Below, in pieces: positions 1-5,107 of a stretch of DNA of 5,107 nt. The DNA is from an uncultured Litorivicinus sp. Lineage in GTDB: Bacteria > Pseudomonadota > Gammaproteobacteria > Pseudomonadales > Litorivicinaceae. Location: assembly GCA_938091715.1 (NCBI GenBank), contig CALKMT010000203.1, forward strand, positions 1-5,107. Direction: 5' to 3'. The notes below the pieces were generated by a model. That model was not told the origin of the DNA. It saw only the letters and a list, made by a program, of their open reading frames with translations, and did not search any database. The translations under genes and the position numbers were made by a program. The first letter of the stretch is position 1, and each line of letters starts with the position of its first letter.

Positions 1-293
1 TGCCACCGATCTACATCACTGAAAACGGCGCCGCGTGCGACGATCGCCGGATTGATGGCCGGGTACACGACGAGCAACGTCAGCGATATTTTCAAGGCCA
101 CCTGGCAGCGGTTCACGACGCCATCGAGCAGGGCGTCGACATTCGCGGGTATTACGCCTGGTCGTTGATGGACAACTTTGAGTGGGCGTTTGGCTACACC
201 CAGCGCTTTGGCCTGGTCTATGTGGACTACGACACGCAGGTGAGAACGCTCAAGGATTCTGCTCTGGATTGGCAGGCGTTTCTAAGGCGATAA
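1..293 (+). CDS. Family 1 glycoside hydrolase (beta-glucosidase type), C-terminal part only
   Basis: This is the last 96 codons of a gene that enters from the left edge; the first whole codon is at position 3 and the stop TAA is at 291-293. Family GH1 enzymes are cytoplasmic retaining glycosidases, usually about 450 residues, that release glucose or related sugars from beta-glucosides. The fragment opens with YITENG, whose glutamate (GAA at 21-23) is the family's catalytic nucleophile. Further on it has WSLMDNFEW followed by GYTQRFGLVYVDY, the conserved loop whose Glu and Trp contact the glycone sugar. The ending, a short helix with DWQAFLRR, is normal for the family, so the 3' end looks intact. 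The acid/base NEP motif lies outside the window. The gene converges on the Agl-type transporter and shares its terminator. GH1 membership is secure, but the exact substrate (cellobiose, another beta-glucoside, or a 6-phospho or galactoside variant) cannot be fixed from this part. Confidence 0.95.
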   Translation, partial: PPIYITENGAACDDRRIDGRVHDEQRQRYFQGHLAAVHDAIEQGVDIRGYYAWSLMDNFEWAFGYTQRFGLVYVDYDTQVRTLKDSALDWQAFLRR

Positions 294-299
294 GCCATA

Positions 300-327
300 A
301 AAAAGGGGAGCCGAGGCTCCCCTTTTT
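300..327. terminator. Bidirectional intrinsic terminator between convergent genes
   Basis: A perfect 12-bp inverted repeat (300-311 with 316-327) encloses a CGAG loop; the core is GGGGAGC against GCTCCCC. It is flanked by an A run on the left and a T run on the right, so each strand gives a GC-rich hairpin followed by a U tract. It starts 7 nt after the glycosidase stop (291-293) and lies 15 nt beyond the aglG stop (342-344). It should therefore end both the plus-strand glycosidase transcript and the minus-strand transporter transcript. Confidence 0.93.
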
Positions 328-341
328 GTGTCCGCGCCGGG

Positions 342-1490
342 CTATTTCACCGACCCGGCCACCAAGCCCCGAACAAAGAAGCGCTGCAGGCTAAAGAACA
401 CAATCAGCGGCAGAATAATCGTAATAAAGGCCCCCGAGGTCAGGATCTCCCAGTTCGAGCCACGGGTTCCCAACAGAGCCCGCAGCTGTGCGGTCAAGAC
501 AATCTGATCTTCGGCCTGGCCTAGGAAGACCAGTGCCACCAGCAGATCGTTCCAAACCCATAGGAATTGGAAGATGGTAAAGCTGGCCAGGGCGGGCACC
601 GAAAGCGGCAAGACAATTTTGACGAACACCTCAAAATGACTGGCGCCGTCCACTCGCGCGCACTCAATCAGATCCTTAGGCAGGCTCTTCATGTAATTGC
701 GCATCAGATATATCGCAAGCGGCAAACCAAAGCCGGTGTGGGCCATCCAGACCCCCACATAGCCCTTGGCCTCAAAGCCAAAGAAGTTACCCACGTCGCT
801 GTACAAGCGCAGCAGCGGCACCAAGCTGGTTTGCAAGGGCACCACCAACAACCCGATGACGCCCGCGAACAGCCAGTCCCGGCCCCTAAAGGGCATCCAA
901 CTAAATGCATAGGCGGCAAATGCTGCCATCAAGACGGGGATCACCGTGGCCGGAATGGTCACCGTCAGGGTGTTGATAAAGGCTTGGCCCAGGCGTCCTT
1001 TGGTCAAGACCTCCTGGTAATTTTCCAGGGTGAATTCTGGCGGTTGGGCATAGCTGAAAAAGATCCGCTTACCCCGTGAGCCCTTCCAGGGTTTCTCGGG
1101 GCTGACAAAGCGATAACTGCCGTCGGCATTGACTGTCAGTTGGTTGCCATTTTTTAGCGTGACCGTCTCGCCCACAGCCCCGGCGGCCGGGTCTCGTTGC
1201 GAGCCGCCAAAGCGCAAAATGTCATAGCCCGTGGCGCCGATCTCAAGCCGCCCCTCCAGAACCCAGCCTTGCTCGGTTTCGATCTGGGTATCCGGGTGTT
1301 CGGTGCGCTCAAATACGGTTTGTGTCGAGTCTGACATGGCCGTCCACCAGCCACTCTGTGCCAGGGCGTCCTTGTCACGGACCGAGCTGACCAACAGGCC
1401 CAGGGTCGGAATGACCCACAGGATCACCAAGCAAGTCAGGGCCGCGCCGGCGGCCAGGCGGGGCAGGGTTCGTTGTGCCGGTTTGCTCAT
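342..1490 (-). CDS. aglG: Sugar ABC transporter permease, AglG (MalG-like) type
   Basis: This is an inner-membrane permease subunit of 382 residues that would pair with the AglF-type protein to form the channel of a CUT1 sugar importer. A first membrane segment spans about residues 12-34. A periplasmic stretch of about 125 residues follows (roughly 36-160), then the binding-protein-dependent permease domain with segments near 170-198, 207-229, 243-263, 298-323 and 347-368. The cytoplasmic EAA loop, which docks on the ATPase, is at 276-295 (ECARVDGA ... KIVLP); the second position is Cys instead of the usual Ala. The C-terminus RFFVRGLVAGSVK is typical of MalG-like proteins. The protein is about 100 residues longer than ordinary MalG-like permeases because of the periplasmic insert, a length I recall for AglG proteins. 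The start at 1490 is chosen because its ATG overlaps the aglF stop as ATGA and follows a strong ribosome site. A start at 1529 would add 13 residues inside aglF and is unlikely. Confidence 0.9.
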   Translation of the reverse strand: MSKPAQRTLPRLAAGAALTCLVILWVIPTLGLLVSSVRDKDALAQSGWWTAMSDSTQTVFERTEHPDTQIETEQGWVLEGRLEIGATGYDILRFGGSQRDPAAGAVGETVTLKNGNQLTVNADGSYRFVSPEKPWKGSRGKRIFFSYAQPPEFTLENYQEVLTKGRLGQAFINTLTVTIPATVIPVLMAAFAAYAFSWMPFRGRDWLFAGVIGLLVVPLQTSLVPLLRLYSDVGNFFGFEAKGYVGVWMAHTGFGLPLAIYLMRNYMKSLPKDLIECARVDGASHFEVFVKIVLPLSVPALASFTIFQFLWVWNDLLVALVFLGQAEDQIVLTAQLRALLGTRGSNWEILTSGAFITIILPLIVFFSLQRFFVRGLVAGSVK

Positions 1491-2485
1491 CGTCCCAACT
1501 CCTCTTGGCGGAACCGTCGAATGTTCCAAATCATGATGGGTACCACCGACAGCATCAGGACGATGGCAATCGCACTGCCTCGGCCAAAGTCACCCGCGCC
1601 TCGGAACATCCAGTCGTACATTAGGTTTGCCAGCACTTGGGTCTCCCACTGTCCGTTGGTCATCGCCAATACGATGTCGAAGACCTTGAGCACCAGGATT
1701 GCAATGGTGGTCCAGACCACCACCACGGTGGGCATGATTTGGGGGATGGTAATTTTAAAGAAAATTTGCAGCTCGTTGGCGCCGTCGATAATCGCCGCTT
1801 CAATGGTCTCCTCGGGTACGCCGCGTAACGCCGCGCCCAGAATCACCATGGCAAAACCGGTTTGGATCCAGACCAAAATGATCATCAACAACAGGTTGTT
1901 CCAAAATGGCACGCTCAGCCAGAACTGTGGCTCGGCACCCAGGGCGACCATCAGGGCGTTGAGTATCCCGATCTGCACATCGCCCTCACCGTTGTAGTGA
2001 TACACAAATTTCCAAATCACCGAAGCGCCGACAAAGCTGATCGCCATGGGCATAAAGATCAGCGACTTGGCCAAGGTGCCCCAGCGCGAACGATCGGCCA
2101 ACACCGCAATGACTAACCCAAACAGGGTCGACAGGGTGGGCACCACCAACAGCCACAGCACGTTATTGCGCAGGGTGGTGTGAAACTCCGGATCCTTGAA
2201 CAACCACAGGTAGTTGTCGAACCCGACGAATTGACTGCTGTTTTCGTCTTTAAACGACAACCACAGGGTTTCGAATACTGGGTAGACCAGATACAGAAAT
2301 AGAAAAAATAAAGCGGGGCCTACAAAAAGCCAGGGGCGAATCTGTTCACGCAGAACTTCTTTGTTCGCGCGCTTTGAACGGCCAATAAATCCGTCCAACA
2401 GGGCGTTGGAAATCCAGAAGTACGCCAAAATTCCGAATACGCCAATGGCGATGGCGATAATGGCCGAGGTGATGTGTTCTGACAT
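1487..2485 (-). CDS. aglF: Sugar ABC transporter permease, AglF (MalF-like) type
   Basis: This is the first inner-membrane permease of the importer, 332 residues, expected to form a heterodimer with the AglG-type protein and bind the AglK-type ATPase. An N-terminal membrane segment (about 7-29) and a basic cytoplasmic linker (RSKRANKEVLREQIR, 36-50) precede the main domain. Membrane segments then lie near 52-76, 106-130, 141-161, 197-219, 253-274 and 303-322. The EAA loop is at 229-248 (EAAIIDGANELQ ... ITIP), a good match to the family consensus. Motifs such as PWLFVGPALFFL and the YPV following it are standard for MalF/UgpA-like permeases. The ATG at 2485 is preferred. The frame also extends to a TTG at 2515, but that codon directly abuts a stable hairpin and has no ribosome site. 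The ribosome site before 2485 is also weak, which fits low permease expression. The stop overlaps the next gene's start. Confidence 0.9.
   Translation of the reverse strand: MSEHITSAIIAIAIGVFGILAYFWISNALLDGFIGRSKRANKEVLREQIRPWLFVGPALFFLFLYLVYPVFETLWLSFKDENSSQFVGFDNYLWLFKDPEFHTTLRNNVLWLLVVPTLSTLFGLVIAVLADRSRWGTLAKSLIFMPMAISFVGASVIWKFVYHYNGEGDVQIGILNALMVALGAEPQFWLSVPFWNNLLLMIILVWIQTGFAMVILGAALRGVPEETIEAAIIDGANELQIFFKITIPQIMPTVVVVWTTIAILVLKVFDIVLAMTNGQWETQVLANLMYDWMFRGAGDFGRGSAIAIVLMLSVVPIMIWNIRRFRQEELGR
1499..1506 (-). promoter_or_regulatory. Ribosome binding site of the aglG-type gene
   Basis: On the minus strand this reads AAGAGGAG, 8 nt before the ATG at 1490. It lies inside the 3' end of the upstream permease gene. 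It decides the aglG start in favour of 1490 over the in-frame ATG at 1529. Together with the ATGA overlap it implies translational coupling of the two permeases. Confidence 0.8.
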
Positions 2486-2506
2486 TTTGTAGTGTCCGAT
2501 GGTGAA

Positions 2507-2537
2507 TGAAAACAAATGAGGGGCCGAAGCCCCCCAT
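2507..2537 (-). promoter_or_regulatory. Intercistronic UUCG hairpin between binding-protein and permease genes
   Basis: The minus-strand RNA forms a 9-position stem (2516-2524 with 2529-2537), continuous if one G-U wobble at 2534/2519 is allowed, closed by a C(UUCG)G tetraloop. The stem is followed by the U-rich run UUGUUUUC (2515-2508). It lies 18 nt after the aglE stop and about 30 nt before the aglF ATG. In maltose-type operons such elements act as partial terminators or protect the 3' end of the binding-protein mRNA, giving more binding protein than permease. That role is inferred here. It is unlikely to be a full terminator, because no other promoter for aglF is visible and the U run is interrupted. 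Confidence 0.72.
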
Positions 2538-2554
2538 CTGAACTAGGGGATCAA

Positions 2555-3916
2555 TTACTTGATCGCATCCCAGCTGGCTTGGATCTCGTCAGCCACTTGC
2601 TGAGCGCTCTTGCCGTTGGTGTAGTCCACCATGCCGGTCCAGAACGATCCCGCGCCAACAGCGCCAGGCATCAGGTCAGAGGCATCAAATCCAAAGGTCG
2701 TGGCATTCAGGAAGATCTCGCCCTGCTTGCGCAATACGTCCGAGGAGTAGGCTTCCAAGTTAGCGCCTGAGTGCGGCGTCAAGAAGCCATTGCCTGCCAT
2801 CCAAATTTCGTGCGCGATGGGGCTGGTCAGATAGTCCATGAAGACGTGAGCCGCTTCAGACTCGTTCATCATGGTGATCAGCGTGCCGCCACCCAGAACA
2901 GGCTTGCCTAGATCCTTGCCTGCGTAGGCGGGGAAATAGAAGAAGTCGACGTCCGTGCCCACTTTGTCTTTGTACGCTTCGTCAAAGAAAGCAGGAATGA
3001 ACGACGCCTGGCGGTGCATGTAGCACTTGGCCGGTGAGGTGAACATGCCGTTCGGGCTGTCGCCAAAGAAGATCGATGCCAGTGAATCGGCAGTGCCATC
3101 CACATAATCGTCGTTCAGAGCGAAGAATCCAAAGGTTTCAATGGCGTTCACGATACGCGGATCGTTGAAGGGAATTTCGTTCGAAACCCACTGGTCGTAA
3201 ACGCTCTTGGGCTGGGTGCGCAGCATGATGTCTTCGATCCAGTCAGTCGCCGGCCAACCGGTAGCGCCGCCAGACTCGAGGCCGATACACCAGGGTGTGC
3301 CGCCGTCGTCAACGATCTGATCGGTCAACGAGATCAGCTCTTCCATGGTCTGGGGGATTTCGTAACCGGCTTCTTCGAAGTTCTCGGGAACGTACCAAAC
3401 CAGTGACTTCAGGTTGACGTTGTAGGCCAGGCCGTACATGTCGTCAGCACCGCTGGGGCCTGCATAGGTACCCAGATCCGCCCAGCTTTGACCGGCCGAA
3501 TAGCTGTTCAGTACTGCATCCGACACGCTGTCGCGCAGTGCTACCAACTCGCCCTGTGCAGCCAACTCAGCCACGGTACCCGGCTGGGGCCATGCGGCTA
3601 GGTTCGGGCTGTTGCCAGCCTTCATGTCGACCAAGACCAGCTGCTCAAAGTCGTTAGAGCCGTTGTACTGCACTTTTGCACCGGTGGCCTGTTCGAAATA
3701 GGCCAACACATTACGCAGGTTTTCTTCGTCACCAGAAATCCAGGGGCCGTCAAAGCGGATTTCTTGGCCGCTCAGGTCCATGCTTTCAAACGGGGTCAGT
3801 GAATCCCAGGAGAAACGAGTGTCGTCTTTTGAAAAGGGAAGGTGACCACCGGCGGTAGCCGCAGTGCTCATCACTGCTGCGCTGACGGCGAGGGCCAAGG
3901 TTTTACGCATTGACAT
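2555..3916 (-). CDS. aglE: Periplasmic glucoside-binding protein of ABC transporter, AglE type
   Basis: This is the soluble periplasmic receptor that would capture the sugar and deliver it to the AglF/AglG channel; it has 453 residues, the usual AglE-type length. A Sec signal peptide is clear: MSMRK, a hydrophobic core (about 6-18), then a likely cleavage after A22 in the motif ATA. There is no lipobox cysteine, so the mature protein should be free in the periplasm. The mature part resembles family 1 bacterial solute-binding proteins: the early strand with WISGDEE (59-65) and FEQATGAKVQY, the hinge-region motif YGLAYNVNLKSLVWY (161-175), the characteristic PWCIGLESGGATGWPATDW (208-226), and the C-terminal GNGFLTPHSG (375-384). 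There are only two cysteines, C210 and C298. The start at 3916 has a good ribosome site, and a second in-frame ATG at 3910 is also possible. The gene follows the ATPase by 86 nt. Family is secure; alpha- versus beta-glucoside specificity is not. Confidence 0.92.
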   Translation of the reverse strand: MSMRKTLALAVSAAVMSTAATAGGHLPFSKDDTRFSWDSLTPFESMDLSGQEIRFDGPWISGDEENLRNVLAYFEQATGAKVQYNGSNDFEQLVLVDMKAGNSPNLAAWPQPGTVAELAAQGELVALRDSVSDAVLNSYSAGQSWADLGTYAGPSGADDMYGLAYNVNLKSLVWYVPENFEEAGYEIPQTMEELISLTDQIVDDGGTPWCIGLESGGATGWPATDWIEDIMLRTQPKSVYDQWVSNEIPFNDPRIVNAIETFGFFALNDDYVDGTADSLASIFFGDSPNGMFTSPAKCYMHRQASFIPAFFDEAYKDKVGTDVDFFYFPAYAGKDLGKPVLGGGTLITMMNESEAAHVFMDYLTSPIAHEIWMAGNGFLTPHSGANLEAYSSDVLRKQGEIFLNATTFGFDASDLMPGAVGAGSFWTGMVDYTNGKSAQQVADEIQASWDAIK

Positions 3917-4002
3917 AAGTTACCTCTTTTTTTGTTTTCCAGTGCGGGGTTATTTTTGACGGTGGGGCAGGTCCCGCACACCTACCACGTCATTCTTAAA
4001 AC
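3917..4002 (-). other. aglK-aglE intergenic leader with inverted repeat
   Basis: These 86 nt separate the ATPase stop from the binding-protein start. A perfect 7-bp inverted repeat (GTGCGGG at 3942-3948, CCCGCAC at 3973-3979) encloses a 24-nt loop. In the minus-strand RNA the upstream arm GUGCGGG could instead pair with the CCCCAC inside that loop, using a one-base bulge, so two exclusive folds are possible. No U tract follows, so it is not an ordinary intrinsic terminator. I see no convincing sigma-70 promoter here. It could be an mRNA-processing or stabilising element, or it may be neutral. Confidence 0.5.
3922..3928 (-). promoter_or_regulatory. Ribosome binding site of the aglE-type gene
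   Basis: On the minus strand this reads AAGAGGT, 5 nt before the ATG at 3916 and 11 nt before the alternative ATG at 3910. It follows an A-rich, probably unstructured stretch (AAAACAAAAAAAG), which favours strong initiation, as expected for an abundant binding protein. Confidence 0.75.
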
Positions 4003-5103
4003 TTAGGCGGCGCTGACGTTGGCCTCGCTAGGAGCAATGGCCTGGTCGTCTGCATCGAACAAGTGGACTCGGTCCGCAGGGATGCCAACTTTTAGTGCGT
4101 CGCCCCGTGCCGGACAATTTTCGCCGTCGACCACCAAGACTAAGGGTCCGTCCTCACCATCCACATCCATGTACAGCATGGCCTGGTCGCCCAAGTGTTC
4201 GACTACGCTGACGTTAGCGTCAATGAACCATTCGCCGGTGCCGTCAATGGTCAGGTGTTCGGGACGTATCCCCATGGAAACTGCGGGCTTGCCTTGACGC
4301 GCGACTTGCGCGGTGTGACTGCTGAGTGTCACGGCCATGCCGTCGCCTTTGATTTCGGTGGTGACCGGCATGAAATTCATTTTTGGGCTGCCGATGAAGC
4401 CTGCGACAAATTTGTTCGCCGGGTGGTGATACAGATGCAGCGGTGCCCCGACCTGTTCAACGCGTCCGGCGCTGAGCACGACAATCTTGTTGGCCAGGGT
4501 CATGGCCTCGATTTGGTCGTGGGTGACGTAAATCATGGTGTTTTTCAGCTCGCCGTGCAGGCGGGCGATCTCGATGCGCATTTGCACGCGCAATGCGGCG
4601 TCCAGGTTCGACAGCGGTTCGTCAAACAAAAACACCTTGGGCTCGCGCACAATGGCGCGACCGATGGCGACGCGTTGACGCTGTCCGCCAGATAATTCTT
4701 TGGGTTTGCGATCCAGCAACTGATCCAGTTGCAACGTCTCGGCTACGCTGGTCACCCGTTGGTGAATGTCTTCTTTCTTTAGTTTTGCCAAGGTCAGGCC
4801 AAAGGCCATGTTCTCCCGCACGGTCATGTGCGGGTACAGCGCATAGGATTGAAACACCATGCCAATGCCGCGCTCTTTCGGCGTCTTGTCGTTGACGCGA
4901 TCGCCACCGATCATCAGGTCGCCCTCGGTGATGTCCTCTAGGCCGGCAATGACACGTAGTAGAGTTGACTTGCCGCAGCCTGAAGGGCCGACAAACACCA
5001 CAAATTCGCCGTCTTGGATGTTCAGATCAACATCATGCAGGGCATGAAACGGTTGTTTGCCCTCGTAAACCTTGTTGATTTTCGCGAGTTTGACTGACGC
5101 CAT
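4003..5103 (-). CDS. aglK: Sugar ABC transporter ATP-binding protein, AglK/MalK/UgpC type
   Basis: This is the cytoplasmic ATPase that would form a homodimer under the AglF/AglG permeases and drive import; its 366 residues are the usual MalK-family length. All nucleotide-binding motifs are intact: Walker A GPSGCGKST (39-47), Q-loop VFQSYALYPH (Q85), signature LSGGQRQR (137-144), Walker B VFLFDEP (157-163, with D161 and E162), D-loop SNLDA (165-169) and H-loop VTHDQ (H195). From about residue 236 comes the MalK-type regulatory OB-fold/TOBE region, with FIGSPKMNF and GIRPEHL (278-284). That region typically makes dimer contacts and can bind regulatory proteins. The ATG at 5103 is chosen because the sequence aligns with the standard N-terminus (MASVKLAKINKVYEG), although only 4 nt upstream are visible and the ribosome site is cut off. 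Being first of the four genes, it places the operon promoter at or beyond the right edge. Such ATPases can serve several transporters. Confidence 0.95.
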   Translation of the reverse strand: MASVKLAKINKVYEGKQPFHALHDVDLNIQDGEFVVFVGPSGCGKSTLLRVIAGLEDITEGDLMIGGDRVNDKTPKERGIGMVFQSYALYPHMTVRENMAFGLTLAKLKKEDIHQRVTSVAETLQLDQLLDRKPKELSGGQRQRVAIGRAIVREPKVFLFDEPLSNLDAALRVQMRIEIARLHGELKNTMIYVTHDQIEAMTLANKIVVLSAGRVEQVGAPLHLYHHPANKFVAGFIGSPKMNFMPVTTEIKGDGMAVTLSSHTAQVARQGKPAVSMGIRPEHLTIDGTGEWFIDANVSVVEHLGDQAMLYMDVDGEDGPLVLVVDGENCPARGDALKVGIPADRVHLFDADDQAIAPSEANVSAA

Positions 5104-5107
5104 GCTG

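Noticed and set aside
567..1079. 170-codon open frame on the plus strand opposite the aglG-type gene
   Set aside because: It is a shadow of a well-supported permease gene, the protein is rich in His and Gln with no recognisable fold, and there is no own ribosome site context.
1491..1529. N-terminal extension of the aglG-type protein to an ATG at 1529
   Set aside because: The internal ATG at 1490 has a strong ribosome site and the classic ATGA overlap; the extra 13 residues look unlike a permease N-terminus.
1473..1997. 174-codon open frame on the plus strand opposite the aglF-type gene
   Set aside because: It is antisense to conserved permease codons, including the EAA loop, and its composition is typical of reverse-strand shadow translation.
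2486..2515. N-terminal extension of the aglF-type protein from a TTG codon at 2515
   Set aside because: The TTG directly abuts the UUCG hairpin stem, has no ribosome site, and the protein from the ATG at 2485 already has the expected length and first membrane segment.
2549..2564. Inverted repeat GATCAA-TTAC-TTGATC over the aglE stop codon
   Set aside because: It is only six pairs and AT-rich, overlaps coding sequence and has no U tract; chance occurrence is likely, and the nearby UUCG hairpin explains the gap better.
3917..4002. Possible separate promoter for aglE in the aglK-aglE gap
   Set aside because: A-rich pieces such as AAAAAT occur, but no acceptable -35 element at proper spacing was found.
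4195..4695. 166-codon open frame on the plus strand opposite the ATPase gene
   Set aside because: It overlaps the ATPase signature and Walker B coding region in antisense and has no family resemblance.

Overview
This window holds a carbohydrate-uptake locus from a Gram-negative bacterium. The substrate-binding protein has a Sec signal peptide with no lipobox cysteine, which fits a free periplasmic protein. The DNA is moderately GC-rich by eye. The closest family match I recognise is the alpha-glucoside (Agl) type of ABC importer described in rhizobia. Similar systems occur in other Alphaproteobacteria and in marine Gammaproteobacteria, and I cannot assign a genus from the sequence.

Layout. 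From the right edge leftwards, all on the minus strand, lie an ATPase (AglK/MalK type, 4003-5103), a periplasmic binding protein (AglE type, 2555-3916), a first permease (AglF type, 1487-2485) and a second permease (AglG type, 342-1490). The two permease genes overlap by an ATGA. The two wider gaps, 86 nt between aglK and aglE and 69 nt between aglE and aglF, both contain inverted repeats. The second is a hairpin with a UUCG tetraloop followed by a U-rich run, a good candidate for setting a high binding-protein to permease ratio. On the plus strand at the left edge is the 3' end of a family 1 glycoside hydrolase (beta-glucosidase type, ending at 293), transcribed towards the transporter. The two convergent units share one near-perfect bidirectional terminator at 300-327.

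How the genes work together (inference). AglE binds a glucoside in the periplasm, AglF and AglG form the membrane channel, and AglK powers transport by ATP hydrolysis. The neighbouring GH1 enzyme may hydrolyse the imported sugar, which would point to a beta-glucoside rather than the alpha-glucosides implied by the Agl name. No regulator, tRNA, rRNA, mobile element or CRISPR array is visible. The start region and promoter of aglK lie at or beyond the right edge. There is no gene-free stretch over 300 bases. I see no wholly new system. The points of interest are the two intercistronic RNA structures, the periplasmic insert in AglG and the substrate question.
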